DNA from: Thuidium tamariscinum
Taxonomy: Eukaryota > Streptophyta > Bryopsida > Hypnales > Thuidiaceae
Assembly: GCA_947034885.2 (NCBI GenBank)
Contig: OX344757.2
Location: 22,190,001-22,254,000, forward strand
Length of the DNA: 64,000 nt
Direction of reading: 5' to 3'
Shown here: positions 12,059 to 25,030 of the stretch, in pieces
How positions within the stretch are numbered: the first letter of the stretch is position 1
Layout of the letters: each line of letters opens with the position of its first letter
The notes under the pieces: generated by a model
Databases searched by the model: none
Seen by the model: only the letters and a program-made list of their open reading frames with translations
What the model was told of the DNA's origin: nothing
Program-made: the position numbers and the translations under genes

Positions 12059-15000
12059 GAGCAACCATGACAGAAAGCTCTAGCGGAATGTCCTCGCCTG
12101 ACCCCCATTACAAACCCTCCTGGTCGGTGGTGATTTTGGTAGGCTAGTGTGTTCTAGCTTAATTGGAGCATTTCTGACAGAAATGAAACAAGTGTATATA
12201 CGTTACGAGTCACCCTGCATTATTTGTGATACCCTGCAATACATCTCAGATATGTACAAATGGTTCCAGAAGTTGTACATTCGGTTATCTTCCATTAATA
12301 GTGATTTTTTCAAGTAATTTCATCTTCATATTGCTAATCGGTTGCAAAATGTGTGAAGAGTAGGAGGGTGATTGGCGGTTTTGTGAGAGCGCAACCGCCT
12401 TCTGCAGATACATCTAAGTTGGATGCTACTCCTGCTTGTTGTTTGATTCGATTATTCCATTTAGTTACTTGCTGCAGTTAGGATATACTTCTGAATGTTG
12501 ACATTCAGGTTTTGTGAAAAGTTTGGCATTATTTGCTGAGGGTTGTAAGTAGAAATTTTATGTTAATCACTCAAAGTCAAATTGCAACAAGTTTTCATCA
12601 CCATTTTGGTGTGTTTTGTTCCACCCATGATCACGGATGTAATAGCTTTATCACTCTAGTGAAATCTCTTTTTCTACTACTGTGAGAACCCGTTGTTACA
12701 ATCTATGTTGAATGGGTATTGACCAATATACTTGTAACATACATTTCACAACATTATTTATTGGAGTAAATGGTAGTCTTCATTTATCAACCATTTCAAA
12801 GCATTTTGCACTATTGCAAGCCATTTCATTTTGTTAGCCATATATGCAACAATTATGTCTTGAGAAATCTTTGCATATACTTTATCAAGAAAAACATTGA
12901 ATAAGTAGCTTCGCCCCTTGTATTGTTCCATATACAATATCAAACATTGGAAAATTATCATAAGAATTGCCAAATAAATTGGCAAATCAATACAAACAAA
13001 TAAAATTAATAGCAATAGATAAAATATCTCTTATTGGAGCAAGGATGTTGAATGCAATTGACCAAGATTCTATTAAGCTTGTTTAAAACAAATTATTTGG
13101 TGGATTAGATGTTATAGTTTGTAGTGATTTTTGTCAAGGACCTCTAATTAGAGATAAATGGATTTTTCCAAAATTGAACCATACATTGAACTAGTTTTTG
13201 GTACGAATATATACAATGTTATAAACTAACTAACTATTGTGGTGCAACAAAATGATCCAATGTTTGTTGTCATATTGATAGGTCTCAAAAAAATCTCAAA
13301 CCATTACAAATATTAATCTAATTAGTTCATTAGACTTGAAAACACCTAAGCCAAATGATTTAACTATTCCACATTTGTTTTATACGAATAAAGACACAAC
13401 ATCACATAACATGAAAGGTTTTTTTTATCAAGCTAAAGAACTGCATATCATTTAAAGGCTATTGATATTTGACACCTTTCTTTGTCCACATCATTTGAAA
13501 TTCCCAACAATCCTTCCAAAATTGTTGGATCTACATACAATAATAAAAATTAAAAAAGACATGGTAAGAAAACTATGTGCAAGGAATTATACCACACATG
13601 ATGGTTTAGTTCATTGAGATTCATGATGGTCTTCTTAAAACATCAATTAAAACAAATTCAAATAAATATATTTTGATAGAATTTTTAAATGCAAAAGTTA
13701 GAACTTTAAGACGTTTGGCAAATGTTGGTTTATATATAAAGACAATACATTATATTATTGTGGACACCTATTGAAGCATTTGACAAAAGAAATAATGTTT
13801 GGAAAACCCCACACATCTCATCACTTGCATTTCCAATACAACTAGTAGCTACAAGAACCACTCATTGTTCTTAAGGTTTATCTTTAGATGAAATGATATT
13901 TATTCTAAAAGGTGTCGATAAGCATGGACTTTCATGTACTAGTTTGTCATGTATTAGAACCAACAAAAAGTTGTATCTATAGTATCCATTAACCATGTCA
14001 AACTTTCATGTAGATCATTCAATTTCTTCGGAAATGGAAAGATTAAAGTCAACATTGTAGTTGTTGAGCATGTTATGTTTCCATTGTATATCAAAAGTAG
14101 ACCACGTTTATCAAGTAGACCACATTATATGTGAAATCCAATCAAATATAATATAGAATGAAATAATTTTACATGATGCGTGTATTTGTGATGAAACATG
14201 TTCCAAAGCTCATGATCCTAGGCTCATATAATAGCAATCATCATTCCTTAACTACTTCAGTTTGTATTTGATTATGTATAACATTTGCAATTAATCCCTA
14301 GAAGCTTTTAACTATGTTTTCCCAAAAAAAATGCTCCAAAACTGTCATTTCTAGTACAAGGACCAACTTTTAGAAAAAAAACATTTTTGGGCACATATAA
14401 CTATAGGATCTTCCAATAACTGATTTGAAAAGATGTAGAAAAAATTTCAATTTTTCTATTGAGTAGATTGTAAGATACGAGCATTTGAATTGATAAATAT
14501 TCTTTTTTTAGTCCTTCCAAAAATTTGGTAGCTACACTTTAGATGGTCACATTTGTATGAAAAAATTGTCTAAAATGGTATGTCTATGTATTGATCTTCA
14601 TTTGTATAAAAAAATGTCTAAAATGAAGAAAAATAAATAAAACTCCATTTGTAGTAGTTTGCCTGAAATTGCTATGATGCCAAAAAAATACAATTTAGTG
14701 CTTTAGGGATTAAAGATATTTCTATAATATTTTTATTAATTTTTAAACCAATTTTTTCCTTATATTCTATATGCTTTAAGTGTTTTATAACTTCATTACA
14801 TATTAATTTACTACTTTACTATTTGGAAAAGGTTCCAAAAAATGATTTGCTTTATTTTCAAAACTACTATATTTTAAATCATTTATAAGAGTTTAAATAC
14901 AAGAATTTCATTTTTTTTAATTTATATAATATCATTTTCTATTTTTCATTTTACTTTTTCCACTAAAATTTCCATAACTATTTTGATTATTGATTGTTTG

Positions 15001-17302
15001 ATTGTTTTTATTTTTAAATCATTAATATGACTAATTACTTGCTAAATAGAAATATTTAAAGTAATACATGGAGACATAATTTATTTTGCTATTTCTATGT
15101 TGGTTTAAAATGGATTTTTCATTAGTTTATTCATTTTTTCATATTCTAAGTTCAACTAGCTAGAATATCCTTTTAGATTTTTTCATTTTGTGATTTATAT
15201 TATAACAATTAATGATTGTAATAGGATTATCAAAGTGAATATTAGGTACACATTGACTAATTGGTGAATTGTTTAAACAATTGAATTTGGTATTTATGTT
15301 GATTTTTGATTCAAATTGTATTAAGCTTGTTTTTCACTTTATAAGTTTATATTCCATTGAGTTTGCATTTGATCATCTATTGTCTATTGTCTATTGTATG
15401 GATTTGGTATTCTTGATCCAAATTTATAATATCAATTTGTATTGTTTTAGTTGGTATATGAATAGGTCTTAACTCAAATCAAATTTCAGTTGGTTCAAAA
15501 TGACTACTTCCAAGAGCTATATACAACATTTCACTATTAAATTCTTTATCAAAAGTACTAAGTACTATTCCATTTTCTTTATTCTAGGCACTAATTCGTT
15601 TTCTCAAGTAACCACATATTTACTTAATCGCACTAAAATCACCCTATAATCCACCAACAACTGGAGTTTTTCTATGCATTGATCTTCATTTAAAACTCCT
15701 TCATTGCATAAATCATGTAGAATGATTCATTTAATTCCTTTGACTAAGTTTCACATGCTTTAAGAGCATTCATTTCTATTCATTGTTTTAAATGATGCAT
15801 TGCATTCATTTGTAAATTTGTTGATGATTTGGTATATTGCAATAAATATGCAACATAATCAAATAAACGATTTCCTACATTATATTTACAACATGTATTA
15901 CATTGGAGATTAAAACATTTTAAAATCTCATCTAGTTTTGCCATGTTAAGATATAAAATATAAAATTCTCTACTAATTGTAGAAACCTATACAGAGTTGC
16001 TAAAGTACAAATATACAAATATATAAATATACCTACAAAACCAATATAAAAGTATTGCATTTTTAAAATTCAAATTCAAAAGAACAACAATGTATACACA
16101 ATCATTTTTTTTCTTATCATCTATTTCATTCAATTTTTGCTTTGAAACACTTTGATGGAATTGTGATGTAAATCTACATAAGTTGGAATGACATTTTTAG
16201 AAATTGGAGTCATGTCTTCCACAAAAGTTGGAATGAAAGAAATAGGTATACATTGAGGAAAAACAATATCTTAACTATTATATGCAAAAACTAACTCATT
16301 AGATAGATCATCTTCATGACACTCTTCAAAACCAACTAAGTGTGACATTGGTGTCAATTAAAAAATTTCTATGATGTAAATCTTTAATAAGATTCTAATT
16401 TGTACTTTTTTCATTTCACTCAAAACTTCTATTCTAGATATATGAACATCAATTGCCAACCATGGTCCTTCCATGGATACTTCAATGTCTCTTGCATCTT
16501 GTGTACTCATTTTACTTTGGAGATAAGGTTATTTTGTCACTTGGTTGCGTTGATAGCTCTTACAAAAATACTCCTCAATAGATACCATTGTAATTTTTTT
16601 CAATTGATAAATTGAGTAAATGCACTTGAAATTTAGAATATTTGGGTTGAGGATTGATAATGGGTCATTGCAAAAAAAACCAACTAGTTTTTGTACACTT
16701 CTACCATTCTACTCATAATTTTTCAGGAGTACTTTAAAAATAGAAAAATAATTAAAAAAAAATATGAAAAATATGTTTAATGTATATTTCTTTAAGAAGA
16801 AGGTACCCTAAGAAGGAAAAATGTAGAAAAATTCTTTAAGTAGGTCAACTAGAAAAGTCCAAAATCTCATGAAAATAGGCACTTTGACATTTTTATTTGT
16901 AAAAAATAGGAAAAGAAACATTTTGAAAAACTAAAAATTGAACATTTAGGAATATTTCATGATGACAAGATTTCTTCAAAAACTATCTAAAAACCATCTT
17001 CAATGTTCAAAAATGGTGTGCAATGGGAGTGTTGTTTATACTCATGTGGAGGACATAAAATAATAAATTTTCAAATTTACTTTGGTAAATACATGATTCC
17101 CTACTATGAAAATAGACCGTGAAATTTTGAGCTTTAGATCATTAAATTTGGGGACTCCTAATGTAGTAAAAAACCTTAAACTGCTAATTGTGACAAATTA
17201 CTTAAATTTAAACTAAAATATATAATTATTTCAAAAAAATTCAAAAAATAAGGGATCTGATTAACTTTAAGTTAGTCATCTCCAATAAACATCTTATACT
17301 TA
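12059..17302. other. AT-rich intergenic DNA
   Basis: The first few hundred bases are probably the 3' UTR of the upstream gene. Beyond about 12.7 kb the DNA is strongly AT-rich, and open frames are short and low in complexity (for example 12758-13015 on the minus strand). I recognise no protein family, RNA gene or complete mobile element. Confidence 0.6.
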
Positions 17303-17662
17303 GAGCATCCCCATGGCCACGCATAATATGGCGCAAACTAGGCAAGTGGCTGGCCTAGCTAAATTTAATAATGACACGGCCAAATGGTGAGTGTATGGCC
17401 GGGCTTAGTGAACATTTGTTTCGTATTTAATTCCTCCATTTGAGGCACTTTTTGAGTTGGAAAGACTTGATTCTTGTCAGCAATCATGAGGTGGCACCTT
17501 GAAAAACTGGAAATGATTCTTTCCCATGTTTGTTGGTAGGCTTGGCGTAGGGCAAATTTATTTTGCTGGGCCAAGCTTGGTTCATGACTCGCCAATTGCT
17601 CCTTGGCCGGGCCATTTGCTCCTTGGCCGGGCCATTTGCCTAGGCCAAGCATGGGGATGCTC
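17303..17662. mobile_element. MITE, PIF/Harbinger (Tourist)-like, with TTA target duplication
   Basis: The 360-bp unit begins GAGCATCCCCATG and ends with its exact reverse complement. It is flanked by TTA at 17300-17302 and at 17663-17665. The GAGCATC(C/T)CCA terminus with a TTA duplication is the known signature of plant PIF/Harbinger-derived MITEs. It encodes no transposase. Inside, a 20-bp unit (GCTCCTTGGCCGGGCCATTT) is tandemly duplicated at about 17599-17638. The element is GC-richer than its surroundings. Confidence 0.8.
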
Positions 17663-20164
17663 TTATAAGGTTCATGCTTCAAAAGTTATAGCAAGAAACA
17701 ACAATGTCACTTCAATTGTGACATGAAATAGGACCAATGTTTCTTGCAATGACCCTAATTCACCTATGATTTGCAAAATTCTACAACAAGATTTTTAATT
17801 GAAATATAAAAATTATAAAATATAAAATATAAATATGAAACATCTATAACATAAACACATATTCCATGTGTTCCACTAAAATCCTTCAAATCAAGTAGAA
17901 TTTTTGTTCTACAAAAAGCTTTGTTTCTTGAATTTGACCATTTTGTAAGTGTCTATTATGTTAAATGACCTCACATGGTCAAATTAAACAACTTGGGAGC
18001 ATTTCATTAGATTTACAAGCTTAGCCTTGTCCATATGGAGTACATCGTACTAATTACTTGCTTAGACACTAGTATTGATGATGCGTTTAGTGACCACTTC
18101 ATTCCATGAAAATTTGATTATAAAGTAGTCTAGGTGTTTTAGTGGTTGTTTAGGGTAGGAAACATATTTCTAGAATTCTAGTGTTGCCACCACTGTTTTA
18201 AATAATCTAAAATAACAGAGCTAGTAACATTTGCAAACTATGTTCAAAAATCATACTTTGTACATGGATTTTGGATGTCTATTCAATAACACCTAAATTG
18301 AAGATTTTACATAAATCAAAGTTATCGATTACTTGTTTTTGAATGCATGTATTGCTAGCAATAGGACTAAAATGCAATTAATCGCTCAAAAGAAATATTT
18401 TTGGAGGTTTTTAGTGAAATATATGGAATATTTCTCTAAGATTTTGTAATGAGGAGTCATAGATTGTTATTTGATGATAAATATTTATCAATTGGTCACA
18501 TTTATCTTTCTTGATCACATGTGTGACAATTATATAGGCTTTGTTTTTAAAAAACAATCATATTTTGATATTACTTTTGAGTGCTTGAACATCACAAGAA
18601 CATATCTTCTTGCATTAAAGCTTTTAGATCAAATCTTTGAATACTCTTTCCGAAATGTATGGATGAAACCAATTATATCATGGTCACTATGGGTGTGTCC
18701 ATCAATGACATCTATTTGAAACATATTTTGATAATGACCCCTGATTCCAACTACTACAACAACAACAACAACAACGGCACTAGAAAGACCCTCTAATAGC
18801 ATTTTCTGAAATCTCCAATGGAATCTTCCATATTAAAAATAGGAAGGAACACTAGGACAAATGGAGGAAGAATTGTTATATGAATAAGCTAGAGATTGGA
18901 CATAATACAATACAATGTGTCCCCCTTTCAGGCTCCCTTTTGAAATCCACCACTACTTTTGGATTTGACAACAAAACTCTAGGCCTTCATATAATTCCCT
19001 AGTTATAATTGTATTTGGTGGTATTCTATCACAGGTGTACAAGTTGTAGATAAGGCGAGAGATAAAGTTTACTTGTTAAATATTCTTTATCTATCATATT
19101 ACAATGCAAATAAATATAACAATAATCTTTTAATTTCTTTTTATAAATATAAGTAAAATTACTATAGTGAAAATCTTTCCTTCACTATAAGAGTCTTGTG
19201 TTTTAGGGATGTGTGGAAAAACATTAAAAAACATCACATTTGATAAGATTTGAATCAACGTTGATGTCACCTAAAATCTGTCTTAATGGATGGAAAAAAA
19301 TGTCACAAAATTTTACATGATACGTCTAAATTTAGATTTTTTTTTTTCTAATTTTCAATAAATATGGTTTTGCAAGATTTGCAAAAGGCTATACGTAGAG
19401 GAATCTTAAGCACTACGTAAGCTCTTTTGGGGATACAGTGTTGTATGGGACAATTTTTCATCCAACACCATTTTGACCAAGGTTGTGATGTGGATGTGGA
19501 AAAAAAAAGATGTGGACCTTCAAATTATGTTGACGTGGACCTCAAATCATCCTAATGTGTATCCTTGAATTATGCTAACGTAGCATGCTTTGCCAGTATT
19601 CTTTTGTGTCATTTGAAAATTTTAATGGTGTTTTTTGAGATGTCAAATTAGATTCTTTTCAAAACATCCGTTGGTGTATACTCTACATATAAGACAAAGT
19701 CAATAAAAAATGATTTTTTAAAAATAAAATAAAAAATAAAATAAATTGAATGAGCAAAATTCTTGAATTCAACAAGAATTGTAGAAAACTTACCATCTAC
19801 CATTAAGAAAAAATTTGATGGCAAAATGAAGGAATTTCTTCATTGAAAGTTAATAAGAATGAAGGATAGAGGGATTATATTTATATCCATTATTTTCCCA
19901 TTGTGAGACAAAAGATATGGGATAATTAGAATATAGCAATTTGACCACTGTACATGTCAACATTGTTCCCACGTCTAAATGTTGTTTCTGACGTCTAAAT
20001 GTTTTTTTAGACATGTAGATGTTGTTTTAGACATCTCAACATTGTTTCAAACATTTCACACTAAATACAATTGTTGCTTTATATATTCTACATGGATTGA
20101 TTTTACTTCTTACTATTCCACTTGTATAATGTATAAAGACCATCTCTCTTTATCCATACTATAC
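17663..20164. other. AT-rich intergenic DNA with microsatellites
   Basis: No gene is supported. Simple sequence includes a short CAA run near 18750-18775. About four diverged copies of a roughly 20-bp word related to GACATCTAAATGTTGTTTT lie near 19960-20060. Confidence 0.6.
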
Positions 20165-20321
20165 ACACCACAAAAAATAAGGATATAAATGACTTGTCTA
20201 CAATGACTATAAGGGCAAGAATGATAGCATAGTGACTACAAAACGAGTAGTTTGCAATCATTGTTGTCTTTAAAGTCATTGTGGATAAGTCATTTATACC
20301 CTTGTTTTTTTTTGTAGTGAC
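20165..20321. mobile_element. Fold-back / MITE-like element
   Basis: About 157 bp whose two halves are imperfect reverse complements. The left arm reads TATAAATGACTTGTCTACAA and the right arm reads back as TATAAATGACTTATCCACAA. The outer ends are CACCACAAAAAA on the left and, reversed, TCACTACAAAAAAA on the right, resembling CACTA-type short non-autonomous elements. No clean target duplication was identified, so the family is uncertain. Confidence 0.55.
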
Positions 20322-21739
20322 ATCCATCCATTTTCCGTTTTTTGCAAAGCATGCCATGTAGCTACCCTTTCCTTAAATTTTTTACATATAGTCAATATTT
20401 AATTATTTATTATAGCCCGTGGTAGTTTTTACTAATTTATTCATAATCAAAATTAACTTCATGTTGATGTGGCAATCTATGTTTTTTTGGATGTCACAAA
20501 AAACATGAATTTGTTTTTCCAAAAATGATTAAAGGTTTATCAACAGTGACATCTACTTATTCTCTAACTTGATATGATTTCTTGCAAGCAACACCTAAAA
20601 TGCGAGTTTCTTATAGTGCTTCCAGACAAGTATTATACTTTCATTGTCTACTCTACATTGACTAGCTACACTTGCCCCTTTTTGAACAAGCTTCTAAAGT
20701 ACACTAATCAAATGGATTAAACTAATGCAAAAGTATAACTTTTGTTCCCATTTTAGACTCTAGCTCCCAACGTGCAATTTGGTGACTCCAATTAGTAAAT
20801 CTTTAATTGATCATTGAAGTATTGTTTATAATATAAATCATATCTTTCATAATACATCATTGCTAGTACAATTTGTACAATATTCTATTATCTAAAAAAA
20901 GACCAAAGTTTTATTCTATAAGAATTTTTTTTTTTAAATTAGAAAAACTTTAAGAAAATTAGATTGGTCAAACAAAAAAGGGTTTGTCTAGGTAGCCTCT
21001 CCTTTGATTGTAATTTTAAAGGCTAACTTGTAATCTCATTTGACTCAAGTTGAACAAATATAGCAATTCCTATAGAAAACTATCACATAGGAGTAGGAAA
21101 AATCTTAAGAATTGAGAAGTAGTCATTCAAAGAAATTGCCTTCAACTTTAGTTGTCTTCCTACACAAGTCTTCTTCATTGTTTGCAACATTGGCATATCC
21201 ACCATAACAAGCTTCAAGAAGTCATGTAGAAAATCTCTACAAAATTCAATACCATAACATTAAGTCACAAAAAAAGCCTCTATATAACTAATCTGAATGT
21301 CTACAAAAAAGATTGTATTGGCTTCCAATGTTCAGTAAAGTTATGTTAAAGAACCATTAAATTGTAGTTCACAATATACTATGTTAGATTGTAATATATA
21401 TTAATAATATAAATGTTGAAGAAGATCAACCATACTTATATACAATGGACACTAAATTAAATTCAACTACTCTATCTTCAATTCTAATTCTATCACACAT
21501 TGCTACTTGAACCAATCAAATTTTTGACAATTGCAGTAGCTGAAACAACATTTGTAACATGTACATGAATTGTGCATTTGCTTAGGTTTCCATGAGAGAC
21601 AATATTTGTTATAGTGTTCACCATACAAGACAACTCAAGGGCTTGCTTCTTGTAAGAAATCACTTCACAATCATGTTCCTCAACAACATCAGGCCATCAA
21701 GGTTTGACCACTAATTGGAATTTGGAGAAGATTAGTATT
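20322..21739. other. AT-rich intergenic DNA, no gene seen
   Basis: No coding frame, RNA gene or bounded repeat could be supported in this stretch. Confidence 0.6.
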
Positions 21740-21846
21740 GAAGAATACCACCCTTGTCTAAATTTGAAGAACACCACCCTTGTCAAAATTTGAAGAACAC
21801 CACCCTTGTCAAAATTTGAAGAACACCGCCTTTGTCAAAATTTGAA
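21740..21846. repeat. 26-bp minisatellite, four copies
   Basis: Four head-to-tail copies of a 26-bp unit (GAAGAACACCACCCTTGTCA plus AAATTT). The first copy is the most diverged. Because 26 is not a multiple of three, the array does not encode a peptide repeat. Confidence 0.85.
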
Positions 21847-22899
21847 GGTGTTGGCTACTTCAAACACCGCATCCGTAGCAATTGGTCCTTCAGAAGCCAC
21901 AATATCAATAAATGTAGATGGTGATCATTCCATAGATACAATTTTTGATAGTGCCAATTTTCTTTTAAAAATTTCTTTGTATTGTTGTCATTTGTATTGC
22001 AAAGAGGCACCCTATGAAATTTTTCCACTAGTTTTAGGAACAATGCTTTCCAAAAATTGGAATGCTAAATTTCTATGCATCCAATATAAGTATTCAGGGT
22101 TGCTAGCAGGCGAGCCTAGGAGCATGAGCTTGTGAGCCTATGAGTGGGAAATTTTTTTAGGAAAAATTTCATTTGGGACCTATGACCATGGATAAGTAAA
22201 GGGGGTCTCATGACCATGGTTTAGTGTTTTAGGGTGAAGTTTATCAATCACTTTGAGTTAGAATTTGGAGTTTAGAGGAGAATGTTGAAATGTTATTGGT
22301 TAAAGTATAATTCATACAATGAAAAATGAAAATGAATACCATAAAGTACCAAGATGTAGCCGTAAAATACACAAATCCAACCATAATAGAAGGCAATATA
22401 CAATAGTTTGACTCATGGAATATGTCAATTCCGTGAGTCTAAATCGCTGAGGATTCAGTCTCAGAATGAAAACTCTTTGACAACTCGGAAGACTCTCTAC
22501 CTTCAGATGCTGTTGACCTGTCTATAAACTATAAAACATTTAGGGTATATGTGTCTTTAGAATGTTTTATTTTAGAAGAACCAAAAGTCGCAAAGGCACT
22601 TGCCATTTGCTTTGCATGGACGGGAAGGTCAAAAGTCTTTTGAGGACTCAAAAAAAGACTTTGCTTCGGCATGTTGGCATCTTCCAACATCAATCCTCAA
22701 TGACTGCAAACCAATATACACAATAACTTTTCGGTTTGATGAATTCACCATCTAATTCACTAAAAAATAAAAAAAGTTCCAACTTACTTACTTACTGAAT
22801 TTTCCTTCGCGAGTGAATTTTAGGGGCAGCTATTTTTGGGGCAGCAATTTTTTTAAACTATGACCAAAAATTTGATTTTAGACTTAGAAAGGTACCTAA
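21847..22899. other. Intergenic DNA, no gene seen
   Basis: No supported gene. A small perfect-but-one hairpin lies at about 22410-22439: GACTCATGGAAT, a 6-base loop, then the near-complement. Confidence 0.55.
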
Positions 22900-25030
22900 A
22901 CTGCTTTATGGACCTCCTACCTTGACTCTAATATCGTGCCAAATTCAAACTGACCGGAAGCCAGCTTCGTTGCGTCAGAATCTCCTTGTGCAATTGCTGA
23001 CATGCAAGAATCATACTGAAAACAAAACCCAATAGTCCAGTCTAATTATAGAAAATACTAGCTAGACTCCACTCATGCTTGCGGAAGCTAGTGTCCGAAT
23101 CTGGTGCGATCCCGACGGAATTTCTGAGGTGAGGATCCTGCATTGACGGTGAATGAATGCAGGCGGCCCAGGGCGCTAGCTACTTACTGTAGTCGTACGT
23201 CCACATTGCTTCCTTCTTTTACCCCTGATGAATACATGGCATGGCCACGACATGCAGCAAGTGTGCACTGCACGGCCGCGAGTTGATTCGCGTCTTCGTC
23301 GATCGTGTGCATTTGGCACTCCTGCTAGCAAACAAGACTTGGGCAAGAGATTGTCGCGCTCGCTGCTACAGTGCGTAGCTCGGGACCCATTCAATCAATG
23401 ACGTGCCCATCTTGTGTGCACATGCAGGAACAGTTCCATATAAGAGCAAGCCGAAATTAACGAAGGGCCTCCAAAGGAAATGATTCCCTACGACTCAGTC
23501 TTCCGAAAGATTCTTCTTGTGGGCTGTCATTCATTCCACTGGAATTCATTCGACGCGCATGCCGGGTCGGGAGTTGGCTAGCTGCCGGCTGCCTGCGCGC
23601 ACGCAGCTAAAATAAGTTAACTTAGCAGTGAAAGATCAAGAGTTCGATTCTGCTCACTCCTGCGTTTCGTGTCTGCATTTCACCGGTCCTGTTTGCGGGC
23701 TAATTTAGGGGAGGAGGGGGGGGGGGGGAACAGTACGTACACGTCGATGAGTGAGAGCGAATCGAATTGATCAATCAAACCCACACCCTGGATCTGATGT
23801 AATTCATCTTGTGCGTCCGTCCGTGGTGTTTTAATTTTTTCCTCCGAAATGATTGCTTCCAGAAGGACAAGAGCATCTCCTTGGCCAGCCAGTTGGACGG
23901 ACTCCCAGTGCCGGCGGGCCGGGTAGGCCCCCAAGCGAGAGAGGGAGGGAGGACATGACAGGAGTACAGTGTTGTGTGCGTTGGTATATTATTTGGGGGA
24001 TCGAGCTCGAATTCCGTCCAGGCTCCCTCCGATTCATCCCTTTCTACAATTTTGGAGTTTCCTCACGTCATGATTTTGTTTTGGTGCTGGAGTCAAATCA
24101 TAGGCATGGGACACCATCGAGGCAGGTCATCCGTTTTCTCGCGCTGCCATGCACGGTCGAGGCGAATTATCATCAGTGGGGTACGTTGCCTTCCGTCGCG
24201 TACTACAGGAGCCAGCCAGTGAAGAGAGAAACGAGCTTATGCTGGAGCCCGCCCGCCGCGCCTGGAGCCCATCTTCAATTCCATCGGCCGGAAAATTCTA
24301 ATCATTCAATTTTAAAACAATCATTTCAAACGATCCTTGGGTGGCAACATGGGTTGCCTTTTACCATTAAAATTCAGCAACGAATGATCTTCGATCCAGG
24401 GCAGTCGATCTTCGAAAGGTCCAGTAGATCGATCGATGTAGCACTCATGATCGAAGGCTTGTTTGTACGTACTGGTGGTAGTCGTCAAATTGGATTGATT
24501 TGAACACAATACGTATCAAATCTCCACGCTCGCTCTGACTTTTTAAAATTTGAGAACCCTAGCTAGCTGTAGCACCCCCTCGTTTCCTTTCATTTCTTTA
24601 ATCATACCCTTCCAAAGACATGTGTGGGTTGAATTTGGTAGCCACTGACGTACGTCCTAGCGTAGAATTCGGCCTCGTTCGTTTACTTTGACTCTGGAAT
24701 CGATCCTTTCAAGGACGCAGCCGGCGGGCTAGGTGAATTGAATGTCGTGGTGGGTTTTTTCATGCAGGGAGGTGCTTTGTGCCACCCCATTCGCCGGAGC
24801 ACATTCATACTTTTTGTCCTAACAAATGAGTCACGAGAGGATCGGAATTGGCCACTAGTCTAGCTCAGCTAGGGCAGGAGAAAAAAACGGGGAAGACAAA
24901 GACTGAGGTGAGGGAGAGAGAGCCAGAGAGGGCTGGAGAGAGAGAGACGTGATTGTGTCTGAAAAGACAAGACAACATGGCCTGATCGCATCAGGCAGGA
25001 ATCTAGCGTCGTCTAGGTGAGCCATCGTGG
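22900..25030. other. GC-richer island of unknown nature
   Basis: Composition differs from both flanks. The DNA is GC-richer and crowded with self-complementary tetramers (GATC, AGCT, GTAC, CTAG) and GA-rich tracts near 24900-24960. The longest open frame (23853-24503 on the plus strand, 216 codons) has no recognisable domain and skewed composition, so I do not call it a gene. It may be a regulatory region, a non-coding transcript or a decayed gene. Confidence 0.4.

Noticed and set aside
23600..23665. tRNA- or SINE-like A-box and B-box (AGTTCGATTCTGCTC)
   Set aside because: Only the B-box-like part is convincing; no cloverleaf, terminator or poly-A tail was found.
24001..24018. GAGCTCGAATTC, which resembles a cloning-vector polylinker
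   Set aside because: Only a 12-base match; flanking sequence is not vector-like, so chance is sufficient.
23853..24503. 216-codon plus-strand open frame
   Set aside because: No recognisable domain, skewed composition and no splice or neighbour support; chance opening in GC-richer DNA is more likely.
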